Positions 1 to 7,165 of a DNA stretch of 9,706 bases are shown here, one piece after another. Location of the stretch: NCBI GenBank assembly GCA_030626465.1, contig DAOUOU010000098.1, positions 1 through 9,706 on the forward strand. Reading direction: 5' to 3'. The position numbers were made by a program, and so were the translations under genes. This stretch comes from Bacteroidales bacterium. Its GTDB lineage: Bacteria; Bacteroidota; Bacteroidia; Bacteroidales; UBA10428. The first letter of the stretch is position 1; the number at the start of each line of letters is the position of its first letter. A model generated the notes under the pieces. It saw only the letters and a program-made list of their open reading frames with translations. It was not told where the DNA came from and did not search any database.

Positions 1-204
1 TAGTTCAAAATAAATCAACTATTTGTTTCTTATTTATTTATTAGCGCAGACGACAGGATTATATTTCAATTAATCATCAAAAGAAAAATATTCCTTTATT
101 GAAGGTCATATAGGTGATAACAAGATAGTAAACTTTGGTGAATTACTTTATGAAAAATGAGTAAAAAATTGAAAATTTCATTTTTAACATATTCCGGAAC
201 TCCC

Positions 205-287
205 CATAATAGTTGAATTTCAAACGAAAACAATCATTAAACTTATAATTCGAAAAAATAAAGTTTTCTTTTCACGCAACTATTATG
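205..287 (+). ncRNA. Candidate structured RNA segment (unassigned)
   Basis: The arms cataatagttg (205-215) and caactattatg (277-287) are perfect 11-base complements enclosing about 61 bases. Inside, aaactt (239-244) can pair with aagttt (261-266), or alternatively gaaaac (226-231) with gttttc (263-268). A strong terminator follows on the + strand at 373-398, so the segment could be part of a small RNA or a structured 3' UTR. No promoter with a good consensus was found for it. AT-rich DNA makes chance pairing easy, so this is only a candidate, and it resembles no RNA family I know. Confidence 0.2.
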
Positions 288-372
288 TCCTTACATTCAT
301 CTATTTACTATATGAATAGTAGAGTTTTTAGGGCAATTTTGGTGAGTTTTTTCGGCGAACTCTTCATTTGTC

Positions 373-398
373 GGGCATCTTCCAAAGATGCCCTTTTT
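373..398 (+). terminator. Factor-independent terminator
   Basis: A perfect 9-base stem, gggcatctt (373-381) with aagatgccc (385-393), closes a 3-base loop and is followed directly by TTTTT (394-398). The T tract lies only on the + strand side, so it terminates rightward transcription. A weaker hairpin (344-349 with 357-362) lies just before it. No coding gene lies upstream within the window, so the terminated transcript is either a non-coding RNA or the tail of a gene to the left. Confidence 0.8.
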
Positions 399-481
399 AA
401 AATCACTCTGCTATTTGCATCAGATTCATTATAGAAACGATCAGTATGAATCGGAATATGTACTTAAAAATGACTTTTTTT

Positions 482-509
482 TTTGATTTAATTAAGGTTG
501 GTATCATTG
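482..509 (+). promoter_or_regulatory. Possible Bacteroidota-type promoter for the STAS gene
   Basis: TTTG (482-485) and TATCATTG (502-509, seven of eight matches to TAnnTTTG) are separated by 16 bases, slightly shorter than the usual 17-23 for Bacteroidota sigma-ABfr promoters. The -33-like element ends a run of ten T. Transcription would start around 513-516. This would leave almost no leader for the ATG at 514 but a short leader for the ATG at 538. The match is weak and unproven. Confidence 0.25.
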
Positions 510-513
510 TTGA

Positions 514-882
514 ATGTCATATTGTAAAATGCATGTTATGAGGGAGATTTTAGCAAATATTCTGGTGATTCGGCAAGACAACAAGAATGTAATGGTTTCT
601 TTTAAGAATACAGAGAAATTCACTTCCCTTAATATGAATATTATCAGGCAATATCTAACAAGAATCATTCGTAAACGAGGAACAATACTGGAAATTGATC
701 TTTCCGGAATTCGGTTTATCGATAGCACAGGATTTGACACCTTAACCCTTATTTACCGCTTAGGAAAAAAATATGGATCAACAATAATTCTGAAAGGTGT
801 TGAGATTGAAGTTCTTGAAATGATAGAACTGGTAAAAAAATACCAGGTGTTTGATATACGACGAATCAAACCGGCGTGTTGA
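514..882 (+). CDS. STAS-domain protein (anti-sigma factor antagonist-like)
   Basis: A 122-residue single-domain protein of the SpoIIAA/STAS fold. The hallmark is the segment around residues 60-74, EIDLSGIRFIDSTGF: a buried strand followed by the D-S-T-G turn. The serine there corresponds to the residue phosphorylated in classical anti-anti-sigma factors. The helix after it and the later strand (STIILKG) also fit. Family members act in partner-switching: unphosphorylated STAS protein binds an anti-sigma kinase or another STAS partner. No kinase, phosphatase or sigma factor is encoded nearby, so the partner is unknown. The start used here is the first ATG. In-frame ATGs follow at residues 6 and 9, and residue 9 (538) gives an N terminus closer to the usual family length and a short leader from the possible promoter. 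The gene converges on the MoxR-DUF58 operon and shares a terminator with it; a functional link is not implied. Confidence 0.85.
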   Translation: MSYCKMHVMREILANILVIRQDNKNVMVSFKNTEKFTSLNMNIIRQYLTRIIRKRGTILEIDLSGIRFIDSTGFDTLTLIYRLGKKYGSTIILKGVEIEVLEMIELVKKYQVFDIRRIKPAC

Positions 883-917
883 TAATACCAGACTCCTCAA
901 TATATCTATATATCGTC

Positions 918-954
918 AAATTCCCGTAAAATTATTTTTACGGGAATTTTTATT
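918..954. terminator. Shared terminator between convergent genes
   Basis: A 14-base stem, aaattcccgtaaaa (918-931) with ttttacgggaattt (936-949), closes a 4-base loop. On the + strand it runs into a T-rich stretch, making a good terminator for the STAS gene. On the minus strand the stem's own distal T residues provide a shorter tract. It lies about 29 bases beyond the DUF58 stop codon, so it probably also ends the five-gene minus-strand operon. Confidence 0.8.
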
Positions 955-978
955 TCACTACACAAAACAGCAAGCAAT

Positions 979-2313
979 TTAAATATACCCCCTCGCTTTT
1001 AACTCAAGGTATTTATTGATGGTGTTCAATGAAAGATCCTCCGGCCTTGTCTTAATTGCCTGTATTCCATGTTGACTAAGCTCCTGGAATATCAAATCCT
1101 TTTGTTGAATGAAATTTCTTGCCGCAGTTTGCTGCTGAATATCGAGTAAATCTTCACAGCTTTGTTCTGCAAATCTGCTAAGCTCAGTATTTTCAAAAAA
1201 TATTAATACCAACAGATGCAACCTGTTTATTTTTCTTAGCAAGGGAAGAATTCTCTCTAAAGCATACACACTCTCAAAATTGGAATACAAAAACAAAAGG
1301 CTTCTCCCACGAATAAAATTGCGCACAGCACTGTACAAGAGTTCATAATTGGCTTCTGCACTACTTTCTTTTTCAGCATATAAGGCCTGTAGTATCTTTC
1401 TCAACTGGCTGTATTGCTTGCCTGCCTTAATAAAACTACCCAGTTTATTTCCAAATGTAAGAAGCCCTGCTTTATCATGCTTACGTAAAGCAATATTCGC
1501 AATAACAAGGCTGGTGTTTATTGCATAATCCAACAGGCTTAATCCATTAAAAGGCATCTTCATTATTCTGCTCTTATCGATTACGCTATATATTGGCTGG
1601 GCCCTTTCATCTTCGTATTGATTTACCATGAGGGTGCCGGCACGACTGCTTGCTTTCCAATTAAGCGATCTGGAATCATCGCCCGGAACATAGCTTTTTA
1701 TCTGTTCAAATTCATAACTATGACCAATTCTTCGGATTTTTTTTACTCCCTGAAAATTTGAAATTGAACTGAGCGCCAGAATTTCGTATTGATGCATCTG
1801 AATAATAGACGGATAAACAGGGATGGTCTCATCAAGCTTGTATGTGTCTTTTCTTTCAGCAAGTCTGAGGGTTGAAAGAGAAAAGACAACAATACTCCCG
1901 AAATTATAGTTGCCTCTCTCTTTAGGGTTAATAGTATACCTAATTTCTTTATGTTCCCTGGCAGAGAGGGTAGTCCGAATCAAAAAATTTCGATCTTGTA
2001 ATTGTTCAGGCAGTTCATCAATTATCCTTATTTTTAATGGTAAGCTGGTCAGGTTTCGTATCTGAATTTTTATCTCATTATCATCATCCAGTGATAGAAG
2101 CAATTGATGCCTTCTTCGACAGGAACAAATATCTCTGAACTGAAACAAAATGAAAATATCCAAAAAAGTCGTTACGATTAAGACTGTCAGCAATAAGAGC
2201 GAAGGATAAAAAAGAAAAGGAAGTCCAAAGCTCAATGCAACAAGGGCAGTAAGAATAGCAACCAATAAAAAAAAACGGCTGGCAAAATTCAACCTTAAAA
2301 ATAATTCTTTCAT
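979..2313 (-). CDS. DUF58 family membrane protein with vWA-like domain
   Basis: A 444-residue protein, last gene of the operon. Two N-terminal transmembrane helices (about residues 13-34 and 36-58) anchor it, followed by a beta-rich region (80-160) containing the RGNYNFGSI element usual in this family. The DUF58 signature follows: YVPGDDSRSLNWKASSR (208-224) then NQYEDER. After it comes a von Willebrand A-like fold whose first metal-site motif reads DKSRI (246-250) instead of DxSxS, so the third ligand is missing. Proteins of this family pair genetically with MoxR ATPases and are regarded as their membrane-side clients or adaptors; the exact activity is unknown. The ATG overlaps the MoxR TGA as ATGA, indicating translational coupling. 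The family call is firm; the biochemical role is inference. Confidence 0.93.
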   Translation of the reverse strand: MKELFLRLNFASRFFLLVAILTALVALSFGLPFLFYPSLLLLTVLIVTTFLDIFILFQFRDICSCRRRHQLLLSLDDDNEIKIQIRNLTSLPLKIRIIDELPEQLQDRNFLIRTTLSAREHKEIRYTINPKERGNYNFGSIVVFSLSTLRLAERKDTYKLDETIPVYPSIIQMHQYEILALSSISNFQGVKKIRRIGHSYEFEQIKSYVPGDDSRSLNWKASSRAGTLMVNQYEDERAQPIYSVIDKSRIMKMPFNGLSLLDYAINTSLVIANIALRKHDKAGLLTFGNKLGSFIKAGKQYSQLRKILQALYAEKESSAEANYELLYSAVRNFIRGRSLLFLYSNFESVYALERILPLLRKINRLHLLVLIFFENTELSRFAEQSCEDLLDIQQQTAARNFIQQKDLIFQELSQHGIQAIKTRPEDLSLNTINKYLELKARGYI

Positions 2314-3338
2314 CGCGGAACTTGAATTTTCTTAATTATGTTCCTGATTATGTCTTCTGCTTCAAGACCTTCCATTTCCCTTTCGGGACTCAGAATGATC
2401 CTATGATTCAACACCGGATAGGCCACGTGTTGAATATCGTCGGGGGTTACAAAATCACGACCTTTCATAGCAGCTACCGCTTTTGAGGTACGCATTATAG
2501 ATAAAGATGCTCTTGGTGAGGCTCCCAGAAACAGGTCACCGTTGTTGCGGGTATCAAAAATCATCTGCGCAATATAGTCCAGTAATTCATCTTTAATAAA
2601 GACATCATTCACTATATCAGTGCATTTTTTAAGTTTTTTTGCATCGAATACCTTCTTAACACTCTTCTGGACATCTGATTCATGCTGTGAACGAAAACGA
2701 TTCAATATTTGTTTTTCCTCGTTTAGTTCAGGATAGGTCATTTTAATACGAAACAAAAACCTGTCGAGCTGAGCTTCAGGTAATTTGTATGTGCCTTCCT
2801 GTTCAATCGGATTTTGAGTGGCTACAATAAACAATGGATATTTCATCGTATAAGTTTCTCCATCAACTGTAATCTGTTTTTCTTCCATAACCTCAATCAG
2901 GGCAGCCTGCGTTTTCGCGGGTGCCCTGTTGATCTCATCAATAAGAATGAAATTTGAAAAGACAGGCCCTTTCTTAAAATTGAAATCTGATGTTTTCATG
3001 TTAAAAACATTCGTCCCGATTACATCCGAAGGCATAAGATCGGGAGTGAATTGAATGCGTTTGAAGTCAACATCCACCGCTTGTGCAAGAAGTTTTACGG
3101 TTAGTGTTTTCGCAATGCCCGGTACACCTTCGATCAGGATATGTCCATTACTCAACAGACCCGTAAGCAATAAATCAATAAGATTGTCCTGACCGACGAT
3201 CACCTTCTGTAATTCAGATCGGGCTTTACTAACCAGATCAAACACAAAACTGATCTCCGGATTGGTTTTGCCGATTTCAAGTTCTTCCTTGGGAAACCCT
3301 TGATTCTCTTGCGGCTGGTTTAAATTTTCTTCTGACAT
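2310..3338 (-). CDS. MoxR-family AAA+ ATPase
   Basis: A 342-residue AAA+ ATPase of the MoxR group (AAA_3 core plus C-terminal lid). In this numbering the Walker A motif GVPGIAKT is at 71-78, Walker B ILIDE at 131-135 followed by NRAPAKTQAALIEVMEE, sensor 1 ATQN at 173-176, the LDRF segment at 191-194 and sensor 2 LGASPRAS at 271-278. All ATP-binding and hydrolysis residues I expect are present. MoxR proteins act as chaperones that remodel or activate partner proteins, commonly ones with vWA domains; DUF58, encoded immediately downstream with a 4-base overlap, is the obvious partner. I chose the ATG at 3338, one base after the DUF4350 stop. The open frame extends ten codons further to a TTG at 3368, which would overlap DUF4350 by 29 bases and adds no recognisable sequence. 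The substrate is unknown. Confidence 0.95.
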   Translation of the reverse strand: MSEENLNQPQENQGFPKEELEIGKTNPEISFVFDLVSKARSELQKVIVGQDNLIDLLLTGLLSNGHILIEGVPGIAKTLTVKLLAQAVDVDFKRIQFTPDLMPSDVIGTNVFNMKTSDFNFKKGPVFSNFILIDEINRAPAKTQAALIEVMEEKQITVDGETYTMKYPLFIVATQNPIEQEGTYKLPEAQLDRFLFRIKMTYPELNEEKQILNRFRSQHESDVQKSVKKVFDAKKLKKCTDIVNDVFIKDELLDYIAQMIFDTRNNGDLFLGASPRASLSIMRTSKAVAAMKGRDFVTPDDIQHVAYPVLNHRIILSPEREMEGLEAEDIIRNIIKKIQVPR

Positions 3339-3339
3339 A

Positions 3340-4590
3340 TTATTTGCAGTTTTTATAAAAGTTTTCAAGCAATGAATGAAGTATTATCGTGTCTTTTTTA
3401 TCAGGATCAGGATTGTATTTGATGCGAAAATGAACTTTGAATATTTCATCAATCGATTTTTGTGGTATTTCTGATTTGCGCACTATCTGTTTGGTTAAAT
3501 CCTCCTGTTCCAGTGTTGTTGGTATATTATAACGTTGCCTGACAAAAGAGAGAAATAAGTTCATCATCTGTTTCGCCAGAACGGTATGGTTGCTTGTCTG
3601 ATAATGCAACGTGCCTACTGCTTTTGCAAACTCAACAGAGGTATTCTTATTCTCAGGCATAATGGGTATTGGTCTCTGTGTTCGTTTTGCCCTGAAAAGT
3701 ATATAGGTAAGAATAAAAACTATTGTTAGATAATAAGCCCATCGTAAACTGCGCTGAGACAGTAAAAACTTTAAGGGACTCTCATGAAACTGAGGCCTTC
3801 CCATTGAGTCAAACATCCAAATCTTGCTATACTCATCCCAATAGCATACTTCATGCTTTCCAATAATACCGAGCATAGTATTCAGGTATGAATACCCTTT
3901 TTCTTCTATTAAATAATAATTGGTAAATAATATCGGATTGAGGTGTATATATAAATCTCCCATTCCATAGTCAACTTTCCAGCAGTTGATACCTCCCGAA
4001 TCAATTGTTGAGATAATATCAGGCGAAAGCGCCAACAACGAATCATCAGTTTCTTCCTGATAAACACATTTCCAATCGTAGTCGACTTTCCTTTTGAAAC
4101 TTTGGAAATGAAAAATGAACTCATCAGTAATAGTGGGGTCCCGAAAGTGAGTTGTAATGATCGAATCGTGACGTGAATCAAAAGTGAATAAGCTATCGCT
4201 TGTATTTAACAGATAATCCCTCAGTGGGAAAGGTAATTCCTCAATTGCTATAAAAGCATCATTTCCCTCTCTAATAAAATTCATTATATGATCTGCAGTA
4301 ACAGAATCGTAAAATGCCCATCCGCCGATAAATACATAAAGGGCATTCATGTTTTGTGTATCAAGCTTTTCATAGATGGGCTTATCTAACAGAACAACTT
4401 CTTTAAACAGATCCGTTTCTTCGAATATTTTAAGGGTAATCTCTGCTCCATAAGGCTGAGAACTTTTTACACTATAGCTTGGATACCATTGATATTTTGG
4501 CAGGTATTGCCTGAGATAGATTACCCCGAATACTATCAGTCCGGTCAATACAAAGATCACAACGATTGCTATAACAGTACTACGCTTCAC
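3340..4590 (-). CDS. DUF4350 domain membrane protein
   Basis: A 416-residue protein with one N-terminal transmembrane helix (about 6-26), a long extracytoplasmic domain (about 30-280) and a second helix (about 283-300). A cytoplasmic helical tail of about 115 residues follows. The segment YPSYSVKSSQPYGAEITLKIFEE (36-58) and the following alternating strands (ALYVFIGG, DAFIAIEE) match DUF4350, a glutamine-amidotransferase-like fold that in this context shows no obvious catalytic triad. The reading frame begins at a GTG (4588-4590) inside the end of the DUF4129 gene, an 11-base overlap. The next in-frame ATG is at residue 81, which would delete the membrane helix, so the GTG is the probable start. 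The two-helix topology would place the C-terminal tail on the side where MoxR works. Its function is not established; the genomic company suggests it is a structural or sensing part of the MoxR complex. Confidence 0.85.
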   Translation of the reverse strand: MKRSTVIAIVVIFVLTGLIVFGVIYLRQYLPKYQWYPSYSVKSSQPYGAEITLKIFEETDLFKEVVLLDKPIYEKLDTQNMNALYVFIGGWAFYDSVTADHIMNFIREGNDAFIAIEELPFPLRDYLLNTSDSLFTFDSRHDSIITTHFRDPTITDEFIFHFQSFKRKVDYDWKCVYQEETDDSLLALSPDIISTIDSGGINCWKVDYGMGDLYIHLNPILFTNYYLIEEKGYSYLNTMLGIIGKHEVCYWDEYSKIWMFDSMGRPQFHESPLKFLLSQRSLRWAYYLTIVFILTYILFRAKRTQRPIPIMPENKNTSVEFAKAVGTLHYQTSNHTVLAKQMMNLFLSFVRQRYNIPTTLEQEDLTKQIVRKSEIPQKSIDEIFKVHFRIKYNPDPDKKDTIILHSLLENFYKNCK

Positions 4591-5281
4591 CAGCAGTTAT
4601 TTTTTTTAAGTAATCTGAATAATGATTTTCCAGTATAGCAAATTGAGGTTTTTCAACCAATGCGTTCCCAAACCATACTCGTTCATAGACATTGGTTAAC
4701 CAGACAAAATGATGACCTTCTGGCTTCCCTGACATTTCAATTACGTAACTATGATTGGTCTTATCTTTTTTCCAGTTTATTAAATCCTTATCGGAAAGAG
4801 CCTTAATAATTTTCAGATAATATATCCTGATACATAAAGCATAGGCACCCTCAGAAAGGGCATGTTTCAATAAACCATCAAAATCTGATTCATGAATATT
4901 TTCTTCTAAATTTTCGAACGAAATTTTTTCATTTTTCTGTGGTACTTTCTCGTCGAAATATTTTAGTAAATATTTCATGATCAGAAAAAGTATTAATGCA
5001 AGTAAAATAACAACTATCGCACCCAATAAAAAGGAAACAAACGATTTTGAACCATTGAAGTTCCAGCCGGGAGTTTTCATCTTCCTGTCTTTTCTTTTTC
5101 TTGGTTTTATTTCTTTGTATGTTTCCGTGTAATTTTTATCCCCGGTAATCTCTTTCCATTTTTGGTGCGATATCCCTTCTTCCTGAGAATTCTGAGCACT
5201 GACATCAATATCCTTTATATTTTGTATACAAAAGATAAAAACAAAGAGAGCCAAATATTTTAAAGACTTACTGCTAATCAA
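4580..5281 (-). CDS. DUF4129 domain membrane protein
   Basis: A 233-residue protein. An N-terminal hydrophobic segment (8-20) ending near VSAQ (27-30) looks like a signal peptide. A linker follows with a very basic patch, PRKRKDRKMK (60-69), then a transmembrane helix at 81-102 and a C-terminal DUF4129 domain. Family features seen are YALCIRIYYLKIIKAL (147-162), W followed by DKTNHSYV (170-180) and F-x2-LT-x3-ER-VWFG (192-205). DUF4129 domains occur next to MoxR/DUF58 or at the end of transglutaminase-like membrane proteins; the role is unknown. The start is a TTG (5279-5281) overlapping the SpoIIM stop by 8 bases. A stop codon lies about ten codons upstream in frame and no ATG occurs before the signal-peptide-like segment, so TTG is well supported. 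The basic patch on the presumed outer side of the helix is odd for topology and might mean the first segment is not cleaved. Confidence 0.85.
   Translation of the reverse strand: MISSKSLKYLALFVFIFCIQNIKDIDVSAQNSQEEGISHQKWKEITGDKNYTETYKEIKPRKRKDRKMKTPGWNFNGSKSFVSFLLGAIVVILLALILFLIMKYLLKYFDEKVPQKNEKISFENLEENIHESDFDGLLKHALSEGAYALCIRIYYLKIIKALSDKDLINWKKDKTNHSYVIEMSGKPEGHHFVWLTNVYERVWFGNALVEKPQFAILENHYSDYLKKITAGEA
5220..5233. repeat. Perfect 14-base palindrome inside the DUF4129 gene
   Basis: TTTTGTATACAAAA is a perfect palindrome lying in the signal-peptide-coding part of the DUF4129 gene, about 48 bases after its start. The same 14 bases form the core of the larger palindrome upstream of the SpoIIM gene. 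It could be an operator for a dimeric regulator or a coincidence of AT-rich coding sequence. Confidence 0.4.
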
Positions 5282-7121
5282 ACTCGTATCCTTTAATGAT
5301 TTTTTTAGTACCTATCCCTTTTATCCTCTTTTTAAGATTCTCTGCATTAGTAATTTCATGTGCAGTGTGATAAAAAATATTTATAGCAATAGAAATGGTA
5401 ACATAGCATACAAAAATTGCCAGATAAAATATCAGGGTGATTACAAAATCGAAAATATGGGCAGTCGTTTGTTCGCTGAATTCAAAATTCCAGCTCAGTG
5501 CTTCAAGAAACTTCCAGTAAAATCGCTGGCGGATAATTACTATTACTACAGTGGCCAAAAAGAGAAACTTCAGATATAATAGAATTAACCTTCCGGTGCT
5601 TTTCCCCAGAAGTTGAAAAGCAGACCCTACACCTGAAACAAAAAATCCTTTATTAATAATGCTTCCATACACTGCCATCAAAAATATCGGCAGTGTAAAT
5701 ATTTGTATGGTAATGCTCCAGCCACCTTCTATAAAAAATGATAAGTTGATGATGAAAGCAGCCAGTAAACTGTTTAAGATAATAGCTAAATTCAGTTTAC
5801 TCAGGAAAGAAAAATGTTGTATGCCTTTGCTTAAGCTCGCAACAACCTGAGAAGCTATCACAATACAAAAACTCATCAACACACTATTGATGAAGAACAT
5901 AGGTAAGTTTTCTCTATAATTGAAGTACGCAGTATACCCATTTAGATTAAACAGTATACCGTCATCAATCTGAACAAGAAGATCTGCAAAAAAAGCCATA
6001 AGGATTGCCGGAATACAAGCTATTATCAAGCCTCCCCCAAAAATTAATCTCCTGTACAATTTTAGTGTCTTAAGTGTATTGGCAAAAAGCTGGTCATCAG
6101 TCTGTATAACGGATAAGTCAGGAAGGGATTTATCTGTATGCTCTATTTTATCAGTCATTTGTATTTTCTCGGGATATTTTTTTGCCACTCTTCTGGGGTA
6201 AACAACAAAATAACTGATAATAAAGAACAGGGAAAACAGTATGACAAAAATCCGAATGATATCAGGGGCTTCTGTATGGCGTGTGAAAAAGCCTTCTATA
6301 AATGCCGCAAATACGAAGACAGGTACAATACCCAGCATTATGCGAAGACCTCTTTTGGCAGATAATCGCAATGCCTGCATGCGTGTATAAGTTCCGGGAA
6401 ATAAGATACCCCTGCTCATGGTCAATCCGGCGGCACCGGCAATAATGATAGAGGAAATTTCAAGTGTTCCGTGTTGCCATATCGTTAGAAAGGATTCTTT
6501 AAAAAGACCGTGTTCAATAAAAAAATACTGGAAGGTCCCGACCATTATTCCATTTCTGATCATACTAATAATAGTACCTGCGCCAAGGAAGATCCCGAAT
6601 ACAAATGTGTAAAATGCAACATAAATGTTATTTAATGTTATCCCCAAAAACATATCCATCTGCTTACTATCCTTGTAAACAGCCATTGGATCATTATTCT
6701 TGATGTTCTCCATTGTCATCTCCAAATAACTATCTCCTAAAATTTGCCGTTCAAAATTTGGCTCATATTCTGATGAAAGAACTCCGATTGCCATTGCAGT
6801 AATAAAAACCAGAAAAGAAATCAGGAATTCCTGTCTTGAATTGTAAATGATGACTGGCAGATCAGTTTTCCAGAATCTTAGAAAACTTGTCCACCTGACC
6901 CTGTTGTTGCGGTAAATATTATTGAATAGAAGTTGAGCTACTCCATTAAGATAAATCCGAACTGAACGATTCTTATAAAATGTTTGAGCAAAAGAAAGAT
7001 CATCAGTTATCTGAACAAACAGCCTGCTTATTTTTTCAGGATTTCGTTTCTTTTGCTTTAGTTCGTCTTCAAGCTCTTCCCATTTCGCCTTGTTTTGGTT
7101 TACAAAACTTGATTCTTTCAT
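5274..7121 (-). CDS. SpoIIM-family (DUF95) membrane protein with extra C-terminal membrane module
   Basis: A 615-residue integral membrane protein and first gene of the operon. Residues 1 to about 315 form a complete SpoIIM/DUF95 domain: a charged N-terminal helical region, a first membrane helix (about 98-117), the NNIYVAFYTFVFGIFLG segment (164-180), NGIMVG (190-195) and the HGTLEISSIIIAGAAGL motif (217-233), then two more helices ending in YPRR (308-311). After a charged linker (312-355), residues 356-615 carry about six further helices (near 360-380, 408-430, 443-463, 468-488, 512-531, 556-584). I cannot assign these to a named family. Typical SpoIIM proteins are roughly half this length. 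SpoIIM acts in peptidoglycan remodelling during engulfment in Bacillus, but no SpoIID or SpoIIP is nearby and this lineage does not sporulate, so a non-sporulation envelope role is likely. Start is the ATG at 7121, downstream of an A-rich stretch. Confidence 0.9.
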   Translation of the reverse strand: MKESSFVNQNKAKWEELEDELKQKKRNPEKISRLFVQITDDLSFAQTFYKNRSVRIYLNGVAQLLFNNIYRNNRVRWTSFLRFWKTDLPVIIYNSRQEFLISFLVFITAMAIGVLSSEYEPNFERQILGDSYLEMTMENIKNNDPMAVYKDSKQMDMFLGITLNNIYVAFYTFVFGIFLGAGTIISMIRNGIMVGTFQYFFIEHGLFKESFLTIWQHGTLEISSIIIAGAAGLTMSRGILFPGTYTRMQALRLSAKRGLRIMLGIVPVFVFAAFIEGFFTRHTEAPDIIRIFVILFSLFFIISYFVVYPRRVAKKYPEKIQMTDKIEHTDKSLPDLSVIQTDDQLFANTLKTLKLYRRLIFGGGLIIACIPAILMAFFADLLVQIDDGILFNLNGYTAYFNYRENLPMFFINSVLMSFCIVIASQVVASLSKGIQHFSFLSKLNLAIILNSLLAAFIINLSFFIEGGWSITIQIFTLPIFLMAVYGSIINKGFFVSGVGSAFQLLGKSTGRLILLYLKFLFLATVVIVIIRQRFYWKFLEALSWNFEFSEQTTAHIFDFVITLIFYLAIFVCYVTISIAINIFYHTAHEITNAENLKKRIKGIGTKKIIKGYEFD

Positions 7122-7132
7122 CTGTTTAAAAA

Positions 7133-7150
7133 TTTTTTGTATACAAAAAA
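7133..7150. promoter_or_regulatory. Palindromic candidate operator TTTTTTGTATACAAAAAA
   Basis: A perfect 18-base palindrome centred on GTATAC, ending 12 bases before the SpoIIM start codon, with imperfect symmetry continuing outward (aaa at 7129-7131 with ttt at 7152-7154). Its position fits an operator or translation-blocking hairpin for the operon's leader. The G-T-N-N-A-C half-site spacing resembles sites bound by GntR/FadR-type regulators, but no regulator gene is present in the window. A 14-base copy recurs at 5220-5233. Confidence 0.4.
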
Positions 7151-7165
7151 ATTTCGCATATTAAG

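Larger units (their letters stand above)
1..513. other. Non-coding region upstream of the STAS gene
   Basis: I see no credible coding region in this AT-rich stretch. It holds an 11-base inverted repeat (205-215 with 277-287, cataatagttg/caactattatg) enclosing smaller complementary segments (aaactt 239-244 with aagttt 261-266). Further along are a weak hairpin (344-349 with 357-362), a strong terminator (373-398), a run of ten T (475-484) and a possible promoter just before the STAS gene. The terminator lies about 370 bases from the window edge with no gene in front of it. It therefore ends either a long 3' UTR from a gene to the left or a small RNA made within this region. I recognise no tRNA, riboswitch or known RNA family here. 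Confidence 0.6.

Noticed and set aside
504..740. Minus-strand open frame of 78 codons opposite the STAS gene
   Set aside because: It is antisense to a clear STAS-domain coding region and its translation shows no protein-like pattern.
3338..3368. TTG at 3368 as the MoxR start
   Set aside because: It would overlap the DUF4350 gene by 29 bases and adds ten residues with no family similarity, whereas an ATG one base after the DUF4350 stop gives a normal N terminus.
3909..4181. Open frame of 90 codons inside the DUF4350 gene on the same strand
   Set aside because: It lies in another frame of a well supported gene and has no recognisable domain.
5358..6612. Several + strand open frames (5358-5579, 5659-5850, 6138-6365, 6418-6612)
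   Set aside because: All are antisense to the long SpoIIM-family gene, whose membrane-helix pattern and motifs make it the real coding strand.
979..7121. Identification as the Bacteroides aerotolerance (Bat) operon
   Set aside because: Bat operons also contain MoxR and DUF58 but continue with BatA/BatB vWA proteins, BatC TPR and BatD proteins. None of these is present; DUF4350, DUF4129, SpoIIM and RDD define a different MoxR locus type.
5274..7121. Sporulation function suggested by the SpoIIM name
   Set aside because: No SpoIID, SpoIIP or other sporulation gene is near, and Bacteroidota do not form endospores; the SpoIIM domain is widespread in non-sporulating bacteria and archaea.
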